Assembly (NCBI RefSeq): GCF_012726345.1
Contig: NZ_PTXN01000005.1
Location: 271,085-335,084, forward strand
Origin: Marinomonas sp. UCMA 3892
Lineage (GTDB): Bacteria; Pseudomonadota; Gammaproteobacteria; Pseudomonadales; Marinomonadaceae
Direction of reading: 5' to 3'
DNA length: 64,000 nucleotides
Below the pieces are notes generated by a model that saw only the letters and a list, made by a program, of their open reading frames with translations, had not been told where the DNA came from and searched no databases. Both the position numbers and the translations under genes were made by a program. Position 1 is the first letter of the stretch, and each line of letters opens with the position of its first letter. Shown piece by piece: positions 16,682-24,482 of this stretch.

Positions 16682-18256
16682 ATGTTAACTTTTAGGCTTT
16701 CATGTCACCGTTTTGTGGCTTCCGCTTTATTGGCTTCGGCCTCGCTTACATTTTTGTCCTCTCTCTTGTTTGCTGAAGAACTTTCTCCATCTAGAACCTC
16801 TGGTATTTCTGTTCCTGAAGGCCAGATAGAGGAAGCTGTCGCCGCGTTGGATAGTATTATTGAAGATATAAAAGCTCGTAGTGGTATTCCGGGCATTGCT
16901 GTTGCGGTGGTTCATGGTGATAAGACCATTTACGCCAAAGGTTTTGGGGTACGCGGTGATAAAAACAGTTTGCCTATTACACCGGATACTGTCTTTCAGC
17001 TGGCTTCGCTGTCTAAGGCTGTTGGTGCGACAGCCGTTGCTCGGCAGGTTAGTAAAGGTGTGGTTTCATGGGACAGTCGCATGAAAGATCTTCTTCCCTG
17101 GTTTGCCCTTTCAGATACGGCTGTTAGGGACAAGTTGACCATCGGGGATCTTTACAGCCACCGATCAGGTTTACCAGACCATGCTGGAGATGAACTTGAG
17201 GTTCTTGGTTTTGATCGTCAAACGATTCTTGAACGGTTGAGGCTTTTACCACTTTCTCCGTTTCGTATTAGCTACGCTTACACGAATTTTGGTCTAACGG
17301 CGGCAGCGGAAGCAGTTGCTGAAGCGTCAGGTATGCCATGGAGTGATCTGACTGAAGAGGCCGTTTTTAAGCCTCTTGGTATGACGCATACTAGCTCACG
17401 CTATAAAGACTTTGTCGCGCGTGAAAACCGAGCCATTCCCCACGTTATAACCGACGATGGTTTTGCTCCATTGTATAACCGTCAGCCCGATGCTCAGTCG
17501 CCTGCTGGTGGTGTTAGTTCATCGGTTAACGATATGGCGAAGTGGATGAAGATGGTACTTGCTAATGGTGGTGACCTTATCCGACCAGAAGCTTTACAAC
17601 CGGCTATTAGTCCGCAAAGTTTCTCGAAAAGGCCAAATAGTCCGGATGAGCGCGCGAGCTTTTATGGCTACGGTTTCATTGTCGGAACAGATCCGAGTGG
17701 CCGGGTTATCCTTAGTCATTCGGGGGCTTTTATATTAGGCTCGGCAACCCATTTTACTATGATTCCGTCTCTTGATGTTGGCATTGTTGTATTATCTAAC
17801 GCGTCTCCAGTTGGGGCTGTTGAGTCGATCGGTTCAAGTTTTACCGATATTGTGCAGACTGGCGCGATTAGACGCGACTGGTTTTCTGGCTATGAACCTT
17901 TGTTTGCTGCATTTTATAAGCCACTAGGACAAACGGCTGGAAAGCCTTTCCCGAAAGCTGCCGCTGCTATGCCTCCAGCTAGTTATTGCATTGGTCTTTA
18001 TAGCCATCCTTATTTTGGAACGGTTGAAGTGCGCGAAGATGTGTCTGGTGGGTTAGTCTTGTTAGCCGGTCCAGAACAGCAAGTATTCCATTTGGAAGCA
18101 TGGGATGGTGCTATGATGGTGTTTGATGTTGATAATGAAAATGCCCCGAAAGGTTCTCGTTCTGGCGTCAGGTTTTCGGGCGGAGATGATCAGGCAGAGA
18201 TATTGGAAGTTGAACTGCTTGTTTATGATGGGCCTGCGCGTTTCGAAAGAATATAG
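16682..18256 (+). CDS. Secreted beta-lactamase-family serine hydrolase
   Basis: The 524-residue protein has a signal peptide (about residues 1-31, ending LLFA) and a class C beta-lactamase/PBP-like domain. SLSK at 109-112 supplies the nucleophile Ser and Lys, Y200-T-N is the YxN motif, and HSGAF stands for the KTG box. A C-terminal beta domain (from about 430, DUF3471-like) follows. Such proteins are usually D-aminopeptidases, esterases or penicillin-binding enzymes rather than true AmpC. The frame opens upstream at a TTG at 16607; the ATG at 16682 is preferred because GAGG lies six bases before it and it starts a clean signal peptide. It is in the first accessory island. Confidence 0.85.
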   Translation: MLTFRLSCHRFVASALLASASLTFLSSLLFAEELSPSRTSGISVPEGQIEEAVAALDSIIEDIKARSGIPGIAVAVVHGDKTIYAKGFGVRGDKNSLPITPDTVFQLASLSKAVGATAVARQVSKGVVSWDSRMKDLLPWFALSDTAVRDKLTIGDLYSHRSGLPDHAGDELEVLGFDRQTILERLRLLPLSPFRISYAYTNFGLTAAAEAVAEASGMPWSDLTEEAVFKPLGMTHTSSRYKDFVARENRAIPHVITDDGFAPLYNRQPDAQSPAGGVSSSVNDMAKWMKMVLANGGDLIRPEALQPAISPQSFSKRPNSPDERASFYGYGFIVGTDPSGRVILSHSGAFILGSATHFTMIPSLDVGIVVLSNASPVGAVESIGSSFTDIVQTGAIRRDWFSGYEPLFAAFYKPLGQTAGKPFPKAAAAMPPASYCIGLYSHPYFGTVEVREDVSGGLVLLAGPEQQVFHLEAWDGAMMVFDVDNENAPKGSRSGVRFSGGDDQAEILEVELLVYDGPARFERI

Positions 18257-18266
18257 CGAGAATACA

Positions 18267-18302
18267 ATTAACGACAAAGCTGTAGCTCTCTTTGGCGTTA
18301 AT
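18267..18302 (+). terminator. Inverted repeat after the beta-lactamase-like gene
   Basis: ATTAACG and CGTTAAT enclose CAAAG and CTTTG, followed by TTTTTATAG. It reads as an intrinsic terminator, although the two-box symmetry also recalls an attC fold. No RYYYAAC consensus is met. Confidence 0.5.
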
Positions 18303-18324
18303 TTTTATAGATATAGAGAATGTC

Positions 18325-18466
18325 ATGCAATATGTAGATTTAGTCGCGATTATCGAAGATAGAGCAGAGTGATTTTGATCTTGTTGATGATTTGATGTCT
18401 AGATGCTCAGTTTTTGAATATTCTCAATCTGATGAATTTCCTGCCCCGTGCCCTGATCTTCAATAG
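18325..18466 (+). pseudogene. Frameshifted coding remnant
   Basis: An ATG at 18325 reads MQYVDLVAIIEDRAE and stops. A second frame from 18374 continues FDLVDDLMSRCSVFEYSQSD and ends PCPDLQ at 18466. The two pieces read naturally as one acidic C-terminus broken by a frameshift. No family is recognised. The remaining 18303-18560 sequence has no intact gene. It precedes the attC at 18561, so it may be the tail of a decayed cassette gene. Confidence 0.3.
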
Positions 18467-18560
18467 ATAGCACAGGATGTTGATGTATTATCTTCTTGGA
18501 TTGACACGTTTTGACAAGCGCATTAAATCTAGAAAACTGTGGTGGCGAATCGCCTGCAAT

Positions 18561-18632
18561 ACCTAACAAACGCAAGCACTCGGAATAATTTTTCGCTGCG
18601 CACCAAAGTGTCTGGTATTGCGGGCGTTAGAT
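18561..18632 (+). other. attC site at the right part of the first island
   Basis: Inverse core ACCTAAC and core GTTAGAT (18626-18632) fit RYYYAAC and GTTRRRY. Inner arms CGCAA and TTGCG pair, and a 50-base loop region lies between them. This is a convincing attC. No intact cassette gene ends directly before it, and no GTTAGGT core is found upstream; the nearest is GTTAGGG at 16556. Confidence 0.75.
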
Positions 18633-18817
18633 CAATGGTTGAATCCGAAAATTACATAGAATGTTGTGAGCGAACTATATTTGCCAGCATATCGCTCTGA
18701 GTCTTGTCGATGGTATGGCAAGAGGTTTTTGCTCTGCGGAAGCAGGATATGGAAATGAACGACCTGATTCATGGTGTGGTGCGTGCTACGATCATGCAAA
18801 ACCACTCAATTTTATTA

Positions 18818-19081
18818 GCCATAAGAAGTGGTGACAGTTTTGGAAATAGAACTGTTAACCCGTTTCAAACACCCTTTTAAAAAACCAACATACCACACCT
18901 AACCGGAGACAAAATGGAATTAGTCTTACTATTTTCAACGTATATCCAAAGTTATAACGCATACATCGAAGAGTTGGGCGATGAAGTTCGTTATTTTTTT
19001 CCTATGGATTTTGATCATCAAGATATAGCACAATTGAAGTACAGCAAGATTCGGGTCGGCAGTCATCATTTCATTTCCTAA
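18818..19081 (+). pseudogene. Truncated duplicate of the GNAT gene at 15982
   Basis: 18818-19025 repeats 15894-16097 with scattered changes, from TTAGCCATAAGAAG through the CGGAGACAAAATGGA start region. The ATG at 18914 reads MELVLLFSTYIQSYNAYIEE and keeps homology to about residue 37 (FDHQDI), then diverges to a stop at 19079-19081. The acetyl-CoA domain is missing. This is a 5' fragment left by duplication or recombination. Confidence 0.8.
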
Positions 19082-19140
19082 TATGACATCTGTTTGGGCA
19101 CGTGCCCTTTAATTGTCAGCAGAAATAGGAGAAATAATCG

Positions 19141-19905
19141 ATGAACATACTGGCCAATAAAGTTGCTATTGTTACCGGTGCCAGCACTGGTATTGGCTAC
19201 GCAACTGCGAAGCTTTTTGCGAAAGAAGGTGCTGCCGTCGTGGTGGCTGCACGGCGACAAACAGAGCTTGATGATCTTGCGGACTCAATCAATGCGGAAG
19301 GAGGGCGGGCGCTGGCATTAGCGGGTGACGTTGGTGATGAAGCTTTTGCCAAAGCTCTGGTAGATAAGGCGGTAAGTCACTTTGGTGGATTAGATATCGC
19401 TTTCAACAATGCAGCTATCTTGGGTGCTATGGGCCCTGTCTCGGAGATGTCGCAAACGGATTGGAATCAGGTCATTGCGACGAACTTAACCAGTGCATTT
19501 TTGGCGGCAAAGTACCAATTGCCTGCTATGGAAGCCCGAAAAGGAGGTTCATTAATTTTTACCTCTACCTTTGTTGGTTACACCGCAGGTATGCCAGGCA
19601 TGGCGGCCTATGCAGCCAGTAAAGCTGGTCTTATTGGGTTGACTCAAGTGCTGGCAACAGAGCATGGGCCTCAGAACATCCGAGTTAATGCTCTTCTGCC
19701 TGGTGGCACCGATACGGCAGCGGGACGTGAGTTTGCCAATACGCCAGAAGCATTGGCGTTTGTACGCAACCTGCATGCTCTTAAGCGTATGGCGACACCA
19801 GATGAAATTGCTCAGTCCGCATTGTATTTAGCATCCGATGCCTCGAGTTTTACAACGGGTTCAGCGATGTTGGTAGATGGCGGTGTTTCCATAAATCGTG
19901 TCTGA
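19141..19905 (+). CDS. Short-chain dehydrogenase/reductase
   Basis: A 254-residue classical SDR. The cofactor motif TGASTGIG is at 12-19, NNAA at 89-92, the catalytic Ser lies in TSTF near 142 and YAASK is at 157-161. The ARR after strand 2 favours NADP(H). The end (FTTGSAMLVDGGVSINRV) is typical. The substrate is not predictable; relatives include sugar or alcohol dehydrogenases. The gene follows an AGGAGAAATAATCG ribosome site and lies 14 bases before the Ada-like gene. The two may be co-transcribed. It marks the end of the first accessory island on the right. Confidence 0.92.
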   Translation: MNILANKVAIVTGASTGIGYATAKLFAKEGAAVVVAARRQTELDDLADSINAEGGRALALAGDVGDEAFAKALVDKAVSHFGGLDIAFNNAAILGAMGPVSEMSQTDWNQVIATNLTSAFLAAKYQLPAMEARKGGSLIFTSTFVGYTAGMPGMAAYAASKAGLIGLTQVLATEHGPQNIRVNALLPGGTDTAAGREFANTPEALAFVRNLHALKRMATPDEIAQSALYLASDASSFTTGSAMLVDGGVSINRV

Positions 19906-19918
19906 GAGAGGTCGCACC

Positions 19919-20761
19919 ATGTCGGATTATGATCGAATTGCAAGCGCTATGGCTTATTTGGTTGATAGGGCAGCGGATCAGCCCAGCCTTGAAGAGATAG
20001 CCGCCCATGTGCATTTGAGTCCGTATCACTTTCAAAGGCTGTTTTGTCAGTGGGCGGGAACTACGCCGAAGCGCTTTTTACAGGTCCTGACATTGGAGCG
20101 AGGCAAGGTGTTGCTAGAGAATTCTCATTCCTTGCTCGAAGTATCACATGAACTTGGATTAAGTGGTAGCTCAAGGTTACATGACCATTTTGTACAGCTA
20201 GAGGCTGTCACACCTGGTGAGTATAAAAGTCGAGGTAAGCAGGTTCAAATTGAGTACGGCGTACATACCACCCCACTGGGGCCTATGTTTGTCGCGGTAA
20301 CCCAGCGGGGTGTTTGCCGAGCAGAGTTCATGGACAGCAACAACATGGACGAGATGCTAGATAATTTGCATAACGCTTGGCCGCTCAGTTCAATTAGGGA
20401 GAGTCTTCCATCTACGCGCCATGTTGTTGATGCGTTTTTTGGCAGTGATACAGCCGCCAAACATGGTCCGCTGTCGATCCACGTGAAGGGGACAAATTTT
20501 CAGATCGCTGTATGGCGGGCGCTGTTGAAAATACCACCGGGCGCTGTGGCCAGCTATGCTCAGGTAGCCACAGCACTTGGTGCCCCCCGATCTGCAAGAG
20601 CCGTTGGTAACGCTATTGGGGCAAATCCTGTAGCGTTACTGATTCCCTGTCACCGAGTGATACAGCAAAGTGGGGCGCTTGGCGGCTACCGTTGGGGTCC
20701 TGCCAAGAAGCTTATGGTACAAACATGGGAAAGAATGCGGGATGAACCGGTTGTACAGTAA
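19919..20761 (+). CDS. AraC-type regulator fused to O6-alkylguanine-DNA methyltransferase (Ada-like)
   Basis: The 280-residue protein has an AraC/XylS helix-turn-helix at about 10-110 (PYHFQRLFCQWAG, LGLSGSSRLHDHF) followed by an MGMT domain with the alkyl-acceptor PCHR (Cys244) and the end GGYRWGPAKK. E. coli Ada carries an extra N-terminal zinc/phosphotriester domain; this protein lacks it, so it would repair O6-alkylguanine and act as a regulator without the Cys-38 sensor. The frame also opens with a GTG at 19898, overlapping the SDR gene, but the ATG at 19919 has GAGAGG eight bases upstream. It may be under its own methyl-damage control; no operator was identified. Confidence 0.9.
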   Translation: MSDYDRIASAMAYLVDRAADQPSLEEIAAHVHLSPYHFQRLFCQWAGTTPKRFLQVLTLERGKVLLENSHSLLEVSHELGLSGSSRLHDHFVQLEAVTPGEYKSRGKQVQIEYGVHTTPLGPMFVAVTQRGVCRAEFMDSNNMDEMLDNLHNAWPLSSIRESLPSTRHVVDAFFGSDTAAKHGPLSIHVKGTNFQIAVWRALLKIPPGAVASYAQVATALGAPRSARAVGNAIGANPVALLIPCHRVIQQSGALGGYRWGPAKKLMVQTWERMRDEPVVQ

Positions 20762-20789
20762 TGTAGATTTAGATGATAAATAGGGGTAC

Positions 20790-20972
20790 TACACTAAGCA
20801 GACGTTTCTTGATGTTCAGCGGGCATTATCATTGCCTCAGTTAGATGTCGAGTAGACCGTTATTGGTCGACAAAGAACGCATTATGACAAATCACGTTTT
20901 GACGGTCTAAAGGCCGATCTACAAAAAACAATCGCAAATAATCTAGGGGCAGATGAGTTTATCAAAGTGTGA
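20790..20972 (+). other. Intergenic remnant without an intact gene
   Basis: Between the Ada-like gene and the XRE gene, short frames read FLDVQRALSLPQLDVE and, in another frame, HYDKSRFDGLKADLQKT followed by IANNLGADEFIKV. They look like pieces of one decayed gene, but I recognise no family. Nothing else is visible from 20762 to about 21020. Confidence 0.3.
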
Positions 20973-21034
20973 TTCGATGAACCTGTCTTTCCCTAATCTT
21001 CTCCATATTCCTACAATGTCATTGACTTTTTATT

Positions 21035-21066
21035 GTTCTTTATATAGAACGTTCTATATAAAGAAC
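21035..21066. promoter_or_regulatory. Perfect 32-bp palindrome: operator of the XRE-azlCD operon
   Basis: Two abutting 16-mers, GTTCTTTATATAGAAC and its exact reverse complement GTTCTATATAAAGAAC, form a perfect inverted repeat. Each half is itself a GTTC-N8-GAAC dyad. It ends 12 bases before the XRE start and overlaps a TTGTTC/TATATA promoter-like pair. It is a strong candidate binding site for the regulator encoded next to it. Confidence 0.8.
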
Positions 21067-21078
21067 ATTTTGAGGTGC

Positions 21079-21612
21079 ATGATGAATAAACCTATTCTTG
21101 GCTCGTTGGGTCGCAACATACAAAAAATGCGCATGGCAAAGGGGTTGTCTTTGTCTCAGCTTGCGCTAGATGCTGGGCTGGCGAAGTCTAACTTGTCTCG
21201 AATTGAGCAAGGTGAGGGCAATCCGACTTTAGAAACGATTTGGCGTTTGGCTGTACAGCTGAATGTTCCGTTTGGAGATTTGGTTGCTACTGTGGAGTCT
21301 ACATTGGGCGAAAACGGTGTGCAGGTCAGGCTGATCGATCAGGGCGAGGACAATCCGCGCCTTGATGTGTATTGGATGTCTTGCGCGCCGAACACTATTA
21401 AGCAATCAGAGCCGCATATTGCTGGCACGACAGAAACCATTACCTTGATCAGCGGAAAGTTGCTGGCGGGTGAAAATAATGACTTACGCCATTTGGAAAT
21501 TGGCAAGGCGCATACTTTCGCAGCAGACGTTCCACACAGTTATCAAACTGACGATTCATGGGCGACGTTAATGATGGTCATTACCTATTCTAAACAGGAC
21601 GTTTCAATATGA
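21079..21612 (+). CDS. XRE-family regulator with C-terminal cupin domain
   Basis: The 177-residue protein has an N-terminal helix-turn-helix (LGRNIQKMRMAKGLSLSQLA, then LAKSNLSRIEQGEGNPTLETIWRLA) and a C-terminal cupin-like sensor domain (about 75-175, with ETITLISGKLL and HTFAADVPHSY). This is the usual architecture of regulators located beside azlCD. The frame extends upstream to 20953, but the ATG at 21079 has GAGG at 21072-21075. Its stop overlaps the azlC start (ATGA), so the three genes form an operon. It probably controls the operon through the 32-bp palindrome at 21035-21066. Confidence 0.88.
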   Translation: MMNKPILGSLGRNIQKMRMAKGLSLSQLALDAGLAKSNLSRIEQGEGNPTLETIWRLAVQLNVPFGDLVATVESTLGENGVQVRLIDQGEDNPRLDVYWMSCAPNTIKQSEPHIAGTTETITLISGKLLAGENNDLRHLEIGKAHTFAADVPHSYQTDDSWATLMMVITYSKQDVSI

Positions 21613-22331
21613 GTACTGCAACCCAAACCCTTACAGGAACACCTTGGAAGCAAGGTATAAAAGATGCTATTCCACTACTTGGCGGTTACATTCCGGTGGC
21701 TATATCGTTTGGTTTGATTTCCGTTCAGTCTGGTTTTAGCGTGTTAGAAACTATTCTTATCTCTGCCTTTATTTATGCAGGCGCATCACAGTTTCTCTTT
21801 GTGGCTATGGCCGCTTCTGGCGCGCCGTTATGGTTGGTGGTTATCATGACGTTGTTAATTAATGCACGGCACGTTGTGTATGGACCAAACCTATCTCCCT
21901 ACCTAAATCATGATAAAAAGTGGCTTCCACTCATGCATGGTTTAACGGATCAAATCTTTGCGCTTGCTCACGCCCGTTTACCACAGCTTCCAGATCAGGC
22001 GCGGATAGGTTGGTACACGGGGGCGGCGGTGTTAGCTTGGCTGAGTTGGGTTGCTGGTACCGCACTGGGCGCCATTGCCGGTGACGAATTGACGCAACGT
22101 TGGCCATTAATCAGCGATATTTTGCCATTTGCACTACCGGCTCTATTTTTCGTTTTAATCATTCCACGCTGCAATAATTGTCTATGGTCGATGACCATTT
22201 TTTTGTCTGCTGTCGTCGCGGTAATTTTGAAAATGTTAGGTTACCCGAATGTCGCCATTCCATTAGCGGCTATGAGCGGTGCAGTGCTGTTCTACGCGCT
22301 AAAAAATCAACGTATTTTAGGAGGAGAGTAA
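21609..22331 (+). CDS. azlC: Branched-chain amino acid exporter large subunit AzlC
   Basis: AzlC with AzlD forms a two-component exporter of branched-chain amino acids or their analogues. The 240 residues show several membrane segments and the family motifs GYIPVAISFGLISVQSGFS, FIYAGASQFLFVAM and NARHVVYG. It overlaps the XRE stop by four bases and is followed two bases later by azlD after an AGGAGG ribosome site. The substrate is inferred from family members (valine, leucine and 4-azaleucine). Confidence 0.92.
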   Translation: MSTATQTLTGTPWKQGIKDAIPLLGGYIPVAISFGLISVQSGFSVLETILISAFIYAGASQFLFVAMAASGAPLWLVVIMTLLINARHVVYGPNLSPYLNHDKKWLPLMHGLTDQIFALAHARLPQLPDQARIGWYTGAAVLAWLSWVAGTALGAIAGDELTQRWPLISDILPFALPALFFVLIIPRCNNCLWSMTIFLSAVVAVILKMLGYPNVAIPLAAMSGAVLFYALKNQRILGGE

Positions 22332-22333
22332 GT

Positions 22334-22675
22334 ATGGATATGTCTATGTGGCTGGCACTTGTCAGTATTGCCATTGGCACGTATTTAATTCGTCTTTTAC
22401 CGTATATTTGGATGAAGCGAAGCTTGGCTAAAAGACAAACAGAGGACGGCATAGGCTCAATGCCGACTTGGTTAACGATACTGGGACCCACCATGATCGC
22501 TGCAATGTTTGGTACTTCTTTAGTGCCTACTCACTCTGATGCTTTGTCATGGCTAGCGACTGGTGTTGGGATACTGGTTACCTTTGGAGTGTGGACGCGC
22601 ACACGATCTATGGGCTTGCCTATTTTATTTGGGGTCGTGGCATTTGGAATGGTGACGCTAATTTTACCTATATGA
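22334..22675 (+). CDS. azlD: Branched-chain amino acid exporter small subunit AzlD
   Basis: The 113-residue protein has about four hydrophobic segments and begins MDMSMWLALVSIAIGTYLIR, with the TYLIRLLP block typical of AzlD. It starts two bases after azlC with GGAGG as ribosome site. A longer frame begins at 22178 inside azlC, but that would overlap azlC by 150 bases, so the ATG at 22334 is used. It is the last gene of the XRE-azlCD operon; a terminator-like hairpin follows at 22714. Confidence 0.9.
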   Translation: MDMSMWLALVSIAIGTYLIRLLPYIWMKRSLAKRQTEDGIGSMPTWLTILGPTMIAAMFGTSLVPTHSDALSWLATGVGILVTFGVWTRTRSMGLPILFGVVAFGMVTLILPI

Positions 22676-22713
22676 AAAGAATAGATTGTTAAGACAATAA
22701 ATAGACAAGTCAA

Positions 22714-22756
22714 TTTGTGGTAGATAAAAAGCTGAGTTTTTTCATTTACCACAAAA
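22714..22756 (+). terminator. Hairpin after azlD
   Basis: TTGTGGTA (22715-22722) pairs with TACCACAA (22747-22754), extended inward by AAAAA against TTTTTT. It is a long dyad about 40 bases after azlD. The following bases (AACCCC) are not a T-run, so it is a probable but not ideal terminator. Confidence 0.5.
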
Positions 22757-22907
22757 CCCCTCTAAAACATTTCCTCCTATGGATAGCTTGTTGACTCCAC
22801 TCAAGGTACATTGGTTACTCGATCTGTACATTTATTAAGATCGACATTGGTTAGTTAAGGCCTACCAGCGTTATTTCCTGGGATATTGGCGTTCAAAGGA
22901 GTGCGAG

Positions 22908-23597
22908 ATGCAAGCTAAGTTTACCGTTCAAATTGATTCTTTCCATAAAATCAGCAACATTCAAAATGCGTGGTCCCATGAGGATTATCGTGCCCTAATG
23001 AGCATTATGGATTTTGATGATGATGTGGATAAAATGGACGCGGCAGAGCTCAGAGAAATGTGCATGATGTCACTAAATGATCTTGAGCCTGCGGATGCCG
23101 CAAAGGCAGTGCTGACTCATTTATTCCCTGAGTTATCTAAAGGGAAAATAGATCAAATTAGCCACGATATGATTGATGATCGTTCGTGGGAAGAGTATCC
23201 AGATTGCTTATTTCATGAGCGTTTCTTTAGTGCGTATGCCTTATTGCGCGAAGCTTTTAATGGGATATTTGCAAAGCCAACAGGCGTTGAACTTGTCGTT
23301 ACGGTTACCGCTGAACGAGTTGAAGACATGGCGATTTTTGATGAGTCATTACATTCTTCAATTGTACGGTTATTGGCTAGCGGACAAGGCGATGATGCGT
23401 TAATCAATCGTCTGTACGAAGACCAAATTAGAGGGGCGAAGTTTCCCGAAGCTCCGGGTCTGGTATGGCAGTTGAAGCAGATAGCAGACGCGGGTTTAAC
23501 GCGTCAATTTAGTTTGGTTAGTTCCTATTTTTGGATGGAAAACTTCGAACAAGTTGAAAGCTTTGATGCAGTGTCTCATGCGGACGAAGAAAGTTAG
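22908..23597 (+). CDS. Hypothetical acidic protein
   Basis: A 229-residue soluble acidic protein with no signal peptide or membrane segment. The visible features are a D-rich patch (MDFDDDVDKMDA) and two C-terminal aromatic stretches (FSLVSSYFWMENF, FHERFFSAYALL). I do not recognise the family. It has a good ribosome site (AAAGGAGTGCGAG) and is followed 38 bases later by a strong terminator, so it is a real single-gene unit. Codon use looks like the core genes, not the islands. Confidence 0.7.
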   Translation: MQAKFTVQIDSFHKISNIQNAWSHEDYRALMSIMDFDDDVDKMDAAELREMCMMSLNDLEPADAAKAVLTHLFPELSKGKIDQISHDMIDDRSWEEYPDCLFHERFFSAYALLREAFNGIFAKPTGVELVVTVTAERVEDMAIFDESLHSSIVRLLASGQGDDALINRLYEDQIRGAKFPEAPGLVWQLKQIADAGLTRQFSLVSSYFWMENFEQVESFDAVSHADEES

Positions 23598-23635
23598 TCT
23601 AATAGCGTGAGTTGAATCAGTCTTACTAAGGCGAC

Positions 23636-23670
23636 AGAAAGCGGATCAAATGATTCGCTTTCTATTTTTT
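23636..23670 (+). terminator. Intrinsic terminator
   Basis: AGAAAGCG (23636-23643) pairs with CGCTTTCT (23656-23663), followed by ATTTTTT. It ends the hypothetical gene at 22908-23597. Confidence 0.85.
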
Positions 23671-23746
23671 GAACTTGGTAATAATTAGGTATTTTGATTC
23701 AAATCGGGTTTTAATAATAGGCATTAGATCTATCACGAGGCTTAAA

Positions 23747-24193
23747 ATGACCAATTCACCCATTCAAATCGTTTGTCAAAGTTGCGCGACAAAAAACCGT
23801 GTTCCCAAAGATAAGTTGGGCAACAAACCTCTTTGTGGTAAGTGTAAGAGTCCAGTGCTTTCTAGTTTTCCAATTAATGGTAGCGACCAAAATTTCAGAC
23901 GTTTCATCAATGATAATGATCTTCCTGTCGTGGTGGATTTTTGGGCGTCTTGGTGTGGGCCATGTCAGCAGTTCGCACCAATTTTTGCACAAGTCGCCAG
24001 CGAGATGTCGACAAAGGCCTGTTTTTTGAAGTTGGACACTGAACAAAATCAAATGACCGCAGGGGGCTTTAATATTCGATCCATTCCGACTCTGATGATA
24101 TTTCATCATGGCAAAGAAGTGGCTCGCTTATCCGGTGCGTTACCGAAAGCACAATTTAAACAGTGGTTAGACAAAAATTTGCCAGCTGTTTAA
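23747..24193 (+). CDS. trxC: Thioredoxin 2 (TrxC)
   Basis: The 148-residue protein is a thioredoxin with an N-terminal zinc ribbon: CQSC and CGKC supply four cysteines. The catalytic WCGPC is in DFWASWCGPCQQ and the cis-Pro is in IRSIPTL. TrxC reduces disulfides using thioredoxin reductase and is typical of oxidative-stress defence. The frame extends upstream to 23669, but the ATG at 23747 has GAGG at 23737-23740 and gives the normal N-terminus. It converges with the ferredoxin gene, with 24 bases between the stops. Confidence 0.95.
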   Translation: MTNSPIQIVCQSCATKNRVPKDKLGNKPLCGKCKSPVLSSFPINGSDQNFRRFINDNDLPVVVDFWASWCGPCQQFAPIFAQVASEMSTKACFLKLDTEQNQMTAGGFNIRSIPTLMIFHHGKEVARLSGALPKAQFKQWLDKNLPAV

Positions 24194-24217
24194 GATGTTT
24201 TGGATATTGGCAGGTCG

Positions 24218-24475
24218 TTAAACGCTGGTATCAAAATGCATTTCAACAAACTTTTCGTATAACGCTTCTTCTGTTTCACGTCTGTTTGGATCGGGTTTAA
24301 CGCAGTCTATCGGGCAGACGGCCACGCAGGTGGGTTGGTCGTAATGACCAACACACTCTGTGCATTTATCTGGATCAATGACATATATCTTGGCGCCCAT
24401 GGTGATGGCGTCGTTAGGACACTCTGGCTCACACATGTCACAGTTGATGCAGCGGTCGTTGATTAATAGTGCCAT
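24218..24475 (-). CDS. YfhL-type 2[4Fe-4S] ferredoxin
   Basis: An 85-residue ferredoxin with two cysteine clusters: CINCDMCEPECP and CTECVGHYDQPTCVAVCPIDCV. The spacing with the 8-residue insertion before the third Cys of the second cluster is that of YfhL/Alvin-type ferredoxins, which bind two low-potential [4Fe-4S] centres. It lies seven bases after trhP in the same orientation, so it is probably co-transcribed. Its possible link to TrhP is an inference from this pairing. Confidence 0.93.
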   Translation of the reverse strand: MALLINDRCINCDMCEPECPNDAITMGAKIYVIDPDKCTECVGHYDQPTCVAVCPIDCVKPDPNRRETEEALYEKFVEMHFDTSV

Positions 24476-24482
24476 ATCGTCT

